The notes under the pieces are model-generated. The model had not been told where the DNA came from. It did no database searches and saw only the letters and a list, made by a program, of their open reading frames with translations. Positions 1-6,062 of a stretch of DNA of 12,392 nt are shown piece by piece; within the stretch, counting starts at the first letter, position 1, and each line of letters starts with the position of its first letter. Source of the stretch: an uncultured Dorea sp. (lineage in GTDB: Bacteria; Bacillota_A; Clostridia; Lachnospirales; Lachnospiraceae); the NCBI GenBank assembly GCA_948468495.1, contig CAOKJI010000012.1:1-12392 (forward strand), written 5' to 3'. The translations under genes were made by a program, and so were the position numbers.

Positions 1-1075
1 GGAGAATGACAAAGAAGTTTTGCCGGCGCACATCAGCGAAGATGTACTTGAAGAAGCGATAAAAGCCAGCGGTCTGTCTGGCGAAAGGATAACAAGACAA
101 ACTGCTTATCAGACGGAAAAAGATAGTCTGGTCTTTACAATCGGGACGGCAGGCGAAGAAGCAGACTGTGTTAAACTCAAAGAGAAGCTGAAATCGGCAA
201 TTTTGGCAGATGATTATTCGGTAATGGAATGTCCTGTTACTGCCGGAAATGTAGACGAGGCTGATCTGGATACGATTTATCGGGAGATTTATAAAGAGCC
301 GGAAAATGCTACCTTAGATCCCGCAAATCATTATCAGATTAAAGAATCTGTGCCAGGAGTACGATTTGACAAAGAAAATGCCCGCAAAGCTTTAGAGACA
401 GCGGAAGAAGGCAGCCAGGTTACCATAGAGCTTATCAAAGAAGAACCTGAGATTACTGCGGCGGATTTAGAAGAGCATTTGTTTGTGGATAAGCTTGCGT
501 CTTACAGTACTCAGGTGAGAGGGACGGCAAACCGGAAAGACAATATCAGGCTTGCAGCGGAAAAATGCAACGGTAAGATTCTTCTAAGCGGCGATGTGTT
601 TTCCTATAATAATACCGTTGGAGAACAAACGGCGGAGACGGGCTATAAGCTGGCCAATGCTACGATGGACGGTCAGATTGTCCAGGCTTATGGAGGCGGA
701 ATCTGTCAGGTGTCATCGACCATATTTGCGGCGGCTTTGTATGCGAATCTGAGTATCAAAGAGAGATGGGAGCATGAATATGTCTCCAGTTATATTGATG
801 CGGGTATCGACGCGGCGGTAGCCTGGGATATGCTGGATTTGAAGATTGGCAATGATAAAAAATATCCGGTACGGATTGACGTGGCTTATGCAGATGATAT
901 CCTGACGGTAGATATCTGGGGAACGCGAACGGATAACGCTGCGGTAGAGATTGACACGCAGATCGTAGATGATTCCGACGGAAAGCTCAGTGTGCAGACG
1001 AACCGGAGAGTTCTTAATGAGGATGGGGGAAAGACTTTTGTAGAACAGGTAGCGTATAGTACCTATATCCATTAA
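1..1075 (+). CDS. VanW-domain envelope protein, 3' part (5' end outside window)
   Basis: The reading frame is open from position 2 with no start that must be the true one, so the gene begins before the window and only about 357 C-terminal residues are seen. The first ~160 visible residues are acidic and helical and resemble the putative peptidoglycan-binding domain (PG_binding_4 type) that precedes VanW domains in YoaR-like proteins. The VanW domain follows, from about LASYSTQVRGTANR to AVAWDMLDLKI, with the hallmark run GGGICQVSSTIF near visible residue 225 and a preceding SGDVFSYNNTVG. A short beta-rich tail ends at the TAA. Such proteins are normally exported and membrane anchored; the missing N-terminus would carry the signal or membrane segment. 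Their biochemical role is not settled. The gene ends 5 bp from the end of the convergent AraC gene, with no clear terminator between. Confidence 0.9.
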   Translation, partial: ENDKEVLPAHISEDVLEEAIKASGLSGERITRQTAYQTEKDSLVFTIGTAGEEADCVKLKEKLKSAILADDYSVMECPVTAGNVDEADLDTIYREIYKEPENATLDPANHYQIKESVPGVRFDKENARKALETAEEGSQVTIELIKEEPEITAADLEEHLFVDKLASYSTQVRGTANRKDNIRLAAEKCNGKILLSGDVFSYNNTVGEQTAETGYKLANATMDGQIVQAYGGGICQVSSTIFAAALYANLSIKERWEHEYVSSYIDAGIDAAVAWDMLDLKIGNDKKYPVRIDVAYADDILTVDIWGTRTDNAAVEIDTQIVDDSDGKLSVQTNRRVLNEDGGKTFVEQVAYSTYIH

Positions 1076-1080
1076 TGACG

Positions 1081-1923
1081 TCACTGGCTTCTTTTTCGAG
1101 CCATAGAAGGTGTACAGCCGTATATTTTTTTAAATGTTTTATTGAATAACTTCTGATTGGTGAATCCATTGGCCTCCATAATTTCGGTTATGGGGGCGTC
1201 TGTATTCTGCAGCTCCTGGTAAATATGGGAGATTCGTACTTCATTCACGTACTGCAGGAAAGAGATACCCATATGCTTTTTGAAGAAACGGCAGAAATAT
1301 TCCTTATTCAGTCCCAGCAGCGCAGCCGCTTCACAAAGAGACAGAGGTTCTTTAAAATGTTCAATTACAAAGGTGATAAGTTCCTGAAGCCGTTGGTGTG
1401 CCTGGGCGTTAGGGGAGGATTGCTCGGGCGCTGACCGGAGAGACAAATGCCGAAACAGGCGGGCCAGAATCTGCAGGATGATGCCTTCTGATTCCATGAG
1501 GGCGGCGGAGGCATTCTCAACATAGAGACGGGTTAACTGCTCGGTCATCTGGCAGAGATAGATATATTCCTCAAATTGCCGGTCGGTGATTTCATCCGGG
1601 AAACAGTGGAACCGGTATAGCTCAATGTCCGGGATATAGCGCAGCAACAGGCGTTTGGAGATATGGATGCACACGAACATAAGCTGGCGGCTGTAGGCGG
1701 CGGTGCTGTGTACCTGACCAGATTCGATGACTAGGAGCTGGCGGTGGCGGAGATGGTAGACTTTTCCGTTAATCGTAACGTCTGCATCTCCATTCAGAGG
1801 GAAGAGAATCTCCATTTCTTCGTGCCAGTGAAGGGGGTGGTAGCCTCCGGGAATGGTGTTGTATGCAAGCTGGATTCCTAACTCGCTGATTTCGTGGAAG
1901 ATTTCATAGAATGCCTCTGTCAT
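1081..1923 (-). CDS. AraC-family transcriptional regulator with N-terminal cupin
   Basis: This is a 280-residue one-component regulator. The N-terminal half is a cupin-type effector domain: HWHEEMEI at residues 32-39 and QVHS near 70-73 match the usual metal- or sugar-sensing barrel of this family. The C-terminal ~100 residues form the double helix-turn-helix DNA-binding domain. The first helix-turn-helix is near residues 195-216 (LSLCEAAALLGLNKEYFCRFF) and the second near 244-267 (ITEIMEANGFTNQKLFNKTFKK). The ATG at 1921-1923 is chosen because AAAGGA lies about 8 bases upstream on the minus strand; a longer frame reaching 2016 would run through the promoter. The gene is divergent from a 42-residue protein gene, so the shared region is a likely target of the regulator. 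The ligand cannot be read from the sequence; the esterase two genes away suggests a carbohydrate signal, which is inference. Confidence 0.93.
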   Translation of the reverse strand: MTEAFYEIFHEISELGIQLAYNTIPGGYHPLHWHEEMEILFPLNGDADVTINGKVYHLRHRQLLVIESGQVHSTAAYSRQLMFVCIHISKRLLLRYIPDIELYRFHCFPDEITDRQFEEYIYLCQMTEQLTRLYVENASAALMESEGIILQILARLFRHLSLRSAPEQSSPNAQAHQRLQELITFVIEHFKEPLSLCEAAALLGLNKEYFCRFFKKHMGISFLQYVNEVRISHIYQELQNTDAPITEIMEANGFTNQKLFNKTFKKIYGCTPSMARKRSQ

Positions 1924-1967
1924 GGTAATATTCCTTTCTGCCCTGCAGTATGATTTTCTTTGGAAAA

Positions 1968-1995
1968 GTATAGAGGATGAATGATGAAAAGTCAA
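1968..1995 (-). promoter_or_regulatory. Sigma-A-like promoter of the AraC gene
   Basis: Reading the minus strand, TTGACT (1990-1995) and TATACT (1968-1973) are separated by 16 bp. Transcription would start about 35-40 bases before the ATG at 1923. The -35 hexamer is one half of the palindrome at 1989-2004. Confidence 0.6.
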
Positions 1996-2004
1996 TATTG
2001 ACTT
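1989..2004. promoter_or_regulatory. 16-bp perfect palindrome shared by two divergent -35 elements
   Basis: AAGTCAATATTGACTT is a perfect 16-bp inverted repeat. Each half contains a TTGACT hexamer, one serving the minus-strand AraC promoter and one the plus-strand promoter toward the 42-residue gene. A third AGTCAA half-site lies at 2011-2016. A protein bound here would cover both -35 regions, so it is a candidate operator. The symmetry could also arise simply from two abutting -35 boxes. Confidence 0.55.
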
Positions 2005-2024
2005 AGAATTAGTCAAGATATGAT
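1998..2024 (+). promoter_or_regulatory. Candidate divergent promoter toward the 42-residue gene
   Basis: TTGACT (1998-2003) is followed by TATGAT (2019-2024) with a 15-bp spacer, which is shorter than the optimal 17 bp and suggests an activator-dependent promoter. Transcripts would carry a leader of about 95 bases containing the two dyads at 2045-2085. Confidence 0.4.
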
Positions 2025-2044
2025 CTATATTTTCAGTTTACAGA

Positions 2045-2085
2045 GTAGTATGATACTACCAGAACGTATTCCTACATTTGTAGGA
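2045..2085. promoter_or_regulatory. Two adjacent dyads, one with a TACAnnTGTA core
   Basis: GTAGTAT-G-ATACTAC (2045-2059) and TCCTACA-TT-TGTAGGA (2070-2085) each have perfect 7-bp arms, and their centres are about 25 bp apart. The second contains TACATTTGTA, which fits the TACAnnTGTA core bound by BlaI/MecI/CopY-type repressors. No such repressor is encoded in the window. They could be DNA operators or small hairpins in the leader RNA of the 42-residue gene. Confidence 0.45.
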
Positions 2086-2124
2086 GCGCTCTAGAAAAAT
2101 ATGCTGATAAAAAGGAGAGTAGTT

Positions 2125-2253
2125 ATGAAAAGAATGAAAGATGCAATTGCAAATTATATGGAGAAATACGGCGCAGAGATTGCGGCGGGATATTTGATGA
2201 TGAGCGGACACTTGAATGCAGAGGTACTTCGCGGTCTGCGCAAAAGGGCATAG
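2125..2253 (+). CDS. Small 42-residue protein of unknown function
   Basis: This is an ATG-initiated frame of 42 codons plus TAG, with AAAGGAGAG at 2111-2119 giving a strong ribosome binding site about 6-8 bases upstream. The product begins MKRMKDAIANYMEKYG and ends LRGLRKRA. It is basic at both ends and probably helical, with an alanine- and methionine-rich centre (AEIAAGYLMMSGHL) and no signal peptide or cysteine pair. I do not recognise the family. Support for a real gene comes from the good ribosome binding site, the dedicated leader with dyads, the divergent position opposite an AraC regulator, and the terminator-like hairpin 50 bases downstream. It could be a small regulatory peptide or a partner of the regulator; both ideas are inference. 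Confidence 0.6.
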   Translation: MKRMKDAIANYMEKYGAEIAAGYLMMSGHLNAEVLRGLRKRA

Positions 2254-2302
2254 GCGGCGCGGTATGGGACAATCTTTCAAATTACAAAAGAATCATATTA
2301 AG

Positions 2303-2345
2303 AAAAAGGATAACCTGTGGAATCAGCCATAAGTTGTCCTTTTTT
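2303..2345 (+). terminator. Rho-independent terminator after the 42-residue gene
   Basis: AAAAAGGATAAC (2303-2314) can pair with GTTGTCCTTTTT (2333-2344), with one G-U pair, closing an 18-base loop and ending in a run of T on the plus strand. The A-rich left arm means it could also work in reverse, but no minus-strand gene ends here. Confidence 0.65.
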
Positions 2346-2362
2346 GATGCAAAGGATTTTTT

Positions 2363-2391
2363 GTGACAAGAGTTAATGTATATGATATGAT
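2363..2391 (+). promoter_or_regulatory. Sigma-A-like promoter of the esterase gene
   Basis: GTGACA (2363-2368) and TATGAT (2386-2391) are separated by exactly 17 bp. Transcription would start near 2398, leaving a leader of about 125 bases before the ATG at 2525. I see no riboswitch or other recognised element in that leader. Confidence 0.55.
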
Positions 2392-2524
2392 GATTTGGGT
2401 ATAGCAGTTGAGAGAAGAATTTAATCACATTTTGCTGCAATACAGAGAAACTGTGTGAGAATGATGATTTCACTGTAAGAGATAGAAGAGTTAATCAAAT
2501 AATTGTAGAATACGGAGGAAAAAA

Positions 2525-3610
2525 ATGAGTTGTTTTAATTTTACCAGGTACCATTCATACAACGATATTATGGATTATCCGAATATGAAAGAATATTTGA
2601 AGGTGTTCTTTTCAGAGAATAATCTGGAGCTATTTCCGGCAGAGCTTCGCCATTTGCCATTAGCCTTGGCGGAGGAGACGGCGGTCAGTCCCTGGGGAGG
2701 AGCGTTTGCAGAGGTGACAAATCAGTTTCTGGACGCGGTGCAGACAGTTCTGGATATTACAGACAGTCGTAGAAGAAGATGTGTCTCCTTATGGGATGAG
2801 GAGACGGACTGGACGCCGGAGCAGGAGAAGAAAGGCGGGAAAGCCTCTGTATTTCTTCTGACGCCGGAATATAGGAAAAAGGAAAGAGTAACGAGTGGGG
2901 AAGGAGCAGACGCCGGAAGCGGAGCAGTCCGCCCAGCAGTCATCATCTGTCCGGGAGGCGGTTATGAGAGAGTGTGCTTCAGCGGAGAGGGAAACCCTGT
3001 GATGAATTATATGGAAGCAAAGGGGTATGCAGCTTTTGTACTGAAGTACCGGACGGCGCCGGAGCGGTATCCTGCGCCTCAGGAGGATCTGGCAATGGCG
3101 ATGAATTATGTGCGGGAGCATGCCGGGGAATATGGGGCGGACCCTCATAATGTGATGCTGATAGGATTTTCGGCAGGAGGGCATCTGTGTGCTTCTCTGC
3201 CCTGTTTTTGCAGGGAAATCGCAAAGAAGATAAGTACGGAGAATGGAGGGGAGATATTACCGGAGAAAATCCGGCCAGACAAGCTCTGCCTGGGGTATCC
3301 GGTAATTACCTTTGGCAGAGAATGCCATGAGGGCAGCTTTCAGGCGCTGACAGGAGGAGAGGAGTCTATGCGGGAGGTACTCTCAATAGAAAAGCGGATT
3401 ACATCGGACTATCCGGCTACCTTCTTATGGGCCTGTGAGGACGATACCTGCGTGCCGGTTTCTAATACAGTGCGGATGGGAGCCGCGTTGAAAGAGGCGG
3501 GAGTCCGGTATAAGATTCGCACATATCCATCCGGCGGCCATGGATGTAATCTGGCATTTGGGAACTCTGCGCGTTTATGGACGGAGGAGCTGATTCGGTT
3601 TATGAAATAA
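2525..3610 (+). CDS. Alpha/beta hydrolase, carbohydrate-esterase (acetyl xylan esterase-like) type
   Basis: This 361-residue protein has no signal peptide and is presumably cytoplasmic. Residues ~1-120 form a poorly recognised N-terminal extension; the hydrolase fold occupies ~136-361. Motifs in order are ICPGGGY (141-147) for the oxyanion hole, KYRTAPERYP (174-183), the nucleophile elbow GFSAGG (214-219, Ser216), the acid DDTCVP (Asp307 likely), and GGHG with His339. This layout matches BD-FAE/acetyl-esterase-like proteins that remove acetyl or similar groups from oligosaccharides taken up by the cell; the substrate is inferred, not seen. GGAGG lies 5 bases before the ATG. It has its own promoter and no close downstream gene in an operon. 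The nearby AraC regulator may control it, but an intervening terminator separates the small gene from it. Confidence 0.85.
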   Translation: MSCFNFTRYHSYNDIMDYPNMKEYLKVFFSENNLELFPAELRHLPLALAEETAVSPWGGAFAEVTNQFLDAVQTVLDITDSRRRRCVSLWDEETDWTPEQEKKGGKASVFLLTPEYRKKERVTSGEGADAGSGAVRPAVIICPGGGYERVCFSGEGNPVMNYMEAKGYAAFVLKYRTAPERYPAPQEDLAMAMNYVREHAGEYGADPHNVMLIGFSAGGHLCASLPCFCREIAKKISTENGGEILPEKIRPDKLCLGYPVITFGRECHEGSFQALTGGEESMREVLSIEKRITSDYPATFLWACEDDTCVPVSNTVRMGAALKEAGVRYKIRTYPSGGHGCNLAFGNSARLWTEELIRFMK

Positions 3611-3651
3611 TCGGAGGGCAGTGAAAAAATTGAGAAATACTTTCAAAATGT

Positions 3652-3678
3652 TGTAACGAAATAACGAGTAAGGTGTCT
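3652..3678 (+). promoter_or_regulatory. ECF-sigma-type promoter upstream of the sigma/anti-sigma operon
   Basis: TGTAAC (3652-3657) is followed after 16 bp by TGTCT (3674-3678). This resembles Bacillus-type ECF promoters (AAC in the -35, CGTC-like -10), and no good sigma-A pair is seen between the esterase stop and the sigma gene. Its position about 26 bases before the start codon suggests the sigma factor transcribes its own operon. Confidence 0.6.
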
Positions 3679-3704
3679 ACTTGATATAAAGGGAGGTGAG
3701 ATGC

Positions 3705-4214
3705 ATGAAGTTTGAGGATGTATACAAGCGATATTACCGGGATGTGTATTATTATCTGCTGTCTTTAAGCAGTAATCCGGGTCTTTCTGAGGAATTGGCG
3801 CAGGAGACATTTTACAAGGCGCTTAAGAATATAAACAAGTTCAAAGGCGAATGTAAGCTTGAATCATGGCTCTGTCAAATCGCGAAAAATGCGTATCTGT
3901 CCTGGGTGAAGAAACAGAAGCATCTCACCAAAAAAGCGTTGGAGCCGGAGGAATCCTGTGCTGCCGTAAGAACCAAAGAGCAGGCAGACAGCAGCCCGGA
4001 GGTGCTGTGTATCCGCAAAGAAGAGGCGCTGTCAATCTATAAAGTGCTGCATATATTGCGGGAGCCGTATAAAGAGGTATTTACTCTGAGGACTTTGGGA
4101 GAATTATCTTTTAAGGAAATCGGCGAAATCTTCGGGCAGGGCGAAGGCTGGGCGCGGGTGACTTATCACCGGGCAAAATTAAAGATTCAGGAAATGATAA
4201 AGGAGGTGCCTTAA
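3705..4214 (+). CDS. ECF-type RNA polymerase sigma factor
   Basis: This 169-residue sigma-70-family protein contains only regions 2 and 4, as expected of an extracytoplasmic-function sigma factor. Region 2 spans ~5-70, with SEELAQETFYKAL (28-40) for core binding and SWLCQIAKNAYLSWVK (54-69) for -10 recognition. A linker of about 40 residues leads to region 4 (~108-163), whose helix-turn-helix includes LSFKEIGEIFGQGEGWARVTY. The ATG at 3705 is chosen because GGGAGGTGAG (3691-3700) is ideally spaced before it; a GTG at 3696 lies inside that ribosome binding site. The next gene starts on the base after this stop, so the two are translationally coupled. The signal sensed is unknown. Confidence 0.94.
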   Translation: MKFEDVYKRYYRDVYYYLLSLSSNPGLSEELAQETFYKALKNINKFKGECKLESWLCQIAKNAYLSWVKKQKHLTKKALEPEESCAAVRTKEQADSSPEVLCIRKEEALSIYKVLHILREPYKEVFTLRTLGELSFKEIGEIFGQGEGWARVTYHRAKLKIQEMIKEVP

Positions 4215-5144
4215 ATGAAGAAAGACTGTGCAGTGGTACAGGACCTGCTGGTCCTTTACGAAGACGACGTATTGAAGGATGAAAGCAAAGAGATGGTAGA
4301 AGAACATCTCCGGGGCTGTGAGAAATGTATGCAGGTATATGAAGAATCCGGAAGAGAGCTTCCGGTGATTGAAAAAGTGCCGGAAGCTTCGGAAGAAGAA
4401 CAGGAGGAAGCGGCAGTCTGGGCGATGAAGAAACTGACCAAAAGAATTACCTACAAAACCGTATTGATATTTGCATCAATCGTAGCGATTCTGTGCATTA
4501 CATGGGCGGTAACGGATAGTCTGGGTTATCAGCTCGTGGATGGCTACGGAGGAATCGTTGAGATGATTTATACCATACCAACTGAAAATATCCGGGTGAC
4601 CGAGATGTATCAGTTGAAAAACGGCGATATCTATTGTACGATTGAATCAGATAAAGAGGTTGGTGTTGAACAGATAACAGACTGGATTATTCCTGAGGGT
4701 AAAGGCGGAGAGAGTACCGACGAGGCATCAAAAGAGATTAGATTCCGTGAAGCGGCATTCTGGGAATCGAATGTTTTCCGAAGGAAGCGTATCAGTATTA
4801 TATTCAATTTAGAAAGACAGGGAACCGCACAAGGCAGCGACAAGAGAATTACCCAGAGTTGTGCAGAGATTCGCGTATGTGGGAAAACGAACGAAGATGC
4901 ACTAGTAATCTGGAAGCGGGGACAGAAGCTCGAAGAAGCTTCGGAGAGTATGGAGAAAGAAGCAATTCGTTTATATGCGCAGGAGGGGCTTCTTGCCAAG
5001 GCCATAAAGGAATGTGATAATATGGGATGGGATAACTATGAGGAGCTTTTCGGAGAGGCAGGCCTGAGCTGGAGAGGCGAGGGAGGCAGCGGTGAAGAGT
5101 GGGGAGTATTTTCCAGTGAAGAGGATTCCTTTTTCTTAAATTAG
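4215..5144 (+). CDS. Membrane anti-sigma factor with zinc-finger N-terminus
   Basis: This 309-residue protein is the likely inhibitor of the sigma factor encoded just upstream. The N-terminus has a ZAS/zf-HC2 signature, HLRGCEKC (His31, Cys35, Cys38) with Cys5 upstream. A single membrane segment lies at about residues 80-100 (KTVLIFASIVAILCITWAV), followed by a ~205-residue domain predicted to lie outside the cell. That outer domain is rich in Glu and Lys and I do not recognise it; it is the probable sensor part. The ATG at 4215 abuts the sigma stop codon, with AGGAGG at 4201-4206. In such pairs the sigma factor is held at the membrane until the anti-sigma factor is cleaved or changes shape. 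The only membrane protease gene in the window is the CPBP gene about 2.5 kb away, and no link is shown. Confidence 0.88.
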   Translation: MKKDCAVVQDLLVLYEDDVLKDESKEMVEEHLRGCEKCMQVYEESGRELPVIEKVPEASEEEQEEAAVWAMKKLTKRITYKTVLIFASIVAILCITWAVTDSLGYQLVDGYGGIVEMIYTIPTENIRVTEMYQLKNGDIYCTIESDKEVGVEQITDWIIPEGKGGESTDEASKEIRFREAAFWESNVFRRKRISIIFNLERQGTAQGSDKRITQSCAEIRVCGKTNEDALVIWKRGQKLEEASESMEKEAIRLYAQEGLLAKAIKECDNMGWDNYEELFGEAGLSWRGEGGSGEEWGVFSSEEDSFFLN

Positions 5145-5208
5145 GAGCTTCTTGAATATTAGAGCGTGCCCCCCCAATTCATTCCTGCAATCTGTCGCCC
5201 CCACTTCA

Positions 5209-5278
5209 CACCAGATTTTACGCTGAATTTGGTCAATGTAGCCCACTACACCTCCTAAATCCAGTATAAAATCTGATG
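5209..5278. repeat. Imperfect long inverted repeat in the gap
   Basis: Arms 5212-5230 and 5257-5275 match as inverted repeats at 16 of 19 positions; both carry the CAGATTTTA / TAAAATCTG ends. Inside the loop, TGTAG and CTACA (5237-5241 and 5246-5250) can form a second short stem. There is no T-tail on either strand, so it is not a standard terminator. It may be a small non-autonomous repeat or an RNA structure. Confidence 0.55.
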
Positions 5279-5415
5279 CAAATTGGGACGGCATCTTGCA
5301 AAAAGCAGTTCAATAAGATGTTGCAGGCCGCACACTGACCAGAGGACGAGAATGGAAGCGGGAGCATCTCTCTAATCAAATAAAGTAACGTTCCGGCGAA
5401 TTACCAATCCAACTT

Positions 5416-5444
5416 AGCAAGAGTGTATAAAGCGCACTCTTGCT
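5416..5444 (-). terminator. Strong hairpin at the end of the LytTR gene, without a T-tail
   Basis: AGCAAGAGTG (5416-5425) and CACTCTTGCT (5435-5444) pair perfectly around a 9-base loop. AATCCAA (5406-5412) and TTGGATT (5451-5457) can extend the stem, and the second of these lies within the last codons of the LytTR gene. No U-run follows on either strand, so it may stabilise the 3' end or act as a weak terminator. Confidence 0.4.
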
Positions 5445-5445
5445 G

Positions 5446-5886
5446 TTAGTTTGGATTATGTTGGGAAAAAGCAATGATAACCTGAGAGGCATATCCTCTG
5501 CTCATATGTAATCGAACACCATTAATTAGAATGATATCATCGCGGCGGATATGTTTAATCTTGCTTAATGATACAATGCAGCTTTGCGTGCACCGGATAA
5601 AACCAAAGGGAGACAGATTCTTCAATTCATTGGCCAGGGTACCGTATTTTTGAAAAGTTTCGAATTGTGTGTGGATTGTGATATTATGCTTTTGGATTTC
5701 TAAATAGTAGATATCGTATATATTGATTTGCGATATGTTTTTTTTGGTTTTACAGATGTATTTCTGGTGGGTATTCTGGTAAAGCTGCAGCGCGTATTCC
5801 AGACCGGATAATCCGTACTGCTCTAAAAAGCCGGATAGATTTGCATGCAGATTTTTGTTTGATGAGAGTTCTTTTAACCAGTTCAT
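5446..5886 (-). CDS. Stand-alone LytTR-type DNA-binding regulator
   Basis: This 146-residue protein ends in a LytTR DNA-binding domain (about residues 45-140). Family landmarks are YYLEIQKHNITIHT (60-73), FIRCTQSCIVSLSKIKHI (96-113) and LHMSRGY (126-132), which follow the usual order of strands and the F-R-x-x-x-S pattern. The N-terminal ~43 residues are not a response-regulator receiver, so this is not an AgrA-type two-component protein. The start at 5886 has AAAGGACA about 8 bases upstream on the minus strand. Stand-alone LytTR proteins are often paired with a small membrane inhibitor, but none is present nearby. The upstream region carries a 10-bp direct repeat suited to LytTR binding. Its targets are unknown. 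The sequence is more AT-rich than the housekeeping genes to the right. Confidence 0.88.
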   Translation of the reverse strand: MNWLKELSSNKNLHANLSGFLEQYGLSGLEYALQLYQNTHQKYICKTKKNISQINIYDIYYLEIQKHNITIHTQFETFQKYGTLANELKNLSPFGFIRCTQSCIVSLSKIKHIRRDDIILINGVRLHMSRGYASQVIIAFSQHNPN

Positions 5887-5961
5887 TTTTAATTGTCCTT
5901 TGCAGTTTCTATATATATGACAATTTGGAAATGAAAAACCGTCGGAAAATGTCGAATAAAT

Positions 5962-5991
5962 TTCCGGATTTTCTTTTGAAATTCCAGATTT
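5962..5991 (-). promoter_or_regulatory. Candidate LytTR binding site: two 10-bp direct repeats 20 bp apart
   Basis: TTCCGGATTT (5962-5971) and TTCCAGATTT (5982-5991) match at 9 of 10 positions and start 20 bp apart, two helical turns. They lie 76-105 bases upstream of the LytTR start codon. LytTR proteins typically bind paired direct repeats on one face of DNA. An AT-rich TATATA (5912-5917) could be the -10 of a promoter with a weak -35. A 6-bp inverted pair CGGAAA/TTTCCG (5943-5948, 5961-5966) overlaps. Confidence 0.45.
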
Positions 5992-6062
5992 GCTGTTAGA
6001 AGTGTGATATGTGCTGTAGAGGATTATGGATTACTGATTTTGACAAATAAATTTGCATTTAT

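Larger units (their letters stand above)
5145..5445. other. 301-bp gene-free gap between convergent genes
   Basis: This gap lies between the anti-sigma gene and the convergent LytTR gene. It holds a run of seven C (5169-5175), a long imperfect inverted repeat (5209-5278), a smaller pair CATCTT/AAGATG (5292-5297 and 5315-5320), and the hairpin at 5416-5444. A 52-codon frame on the minus strand (5136-5294) has no ribosome binding site and is not called as a gene. I see no T-tailed terminator for the anti-sigma operon. The content looks like a structured RNA or a decayed repeat element rather than coding sequence. Confidence 0.5.

Noticed and set aside
1..1075. VanW domain as a sign of a vancomycin-resistance cluster
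   Set aside because: VanW-domain proteins are common in Clostridia apart from any van cluster, and no vanH, ligase, vanX or vanRS gene is nearby.
1077..1084. TGACGTCA palindrome between the convergent VanW and AraC genes
   Set aside because: An 8-bp palindrome without further symmetry or a T-tail is expected by chance and is not a terminator.
1924..2016. Longer start for the AraC regulator at 2016
   Set aside because: It would place the -10 and -35 boxes inside the coding sequence, while the ATG at 1923 has a well-placed ribosome binding site.
2722..3224. Long minus-strand frames opposite the esterase gene
   Set aside because: They lie wholly opposite a well-supported gene, have no ribosome binding sites, and show no recognisable domain; the same holds for the frames opposite trkA, trkH and the anti-sigma gene.
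3696..3704. GTG start for the sigma factor at 3696
   Set aside because: This GTG lies within the ribosome binding site that serves the ATG at 3705, and family alignment starts near MKFEDVY.
5136..5294. 52-codon minus-strand frame as a gene
   Set aside because: There is no ribosome binding site, it overlaps the anti-sigma 3' end, and it runs through an inverted repeat; it is kept only as part of a finding.
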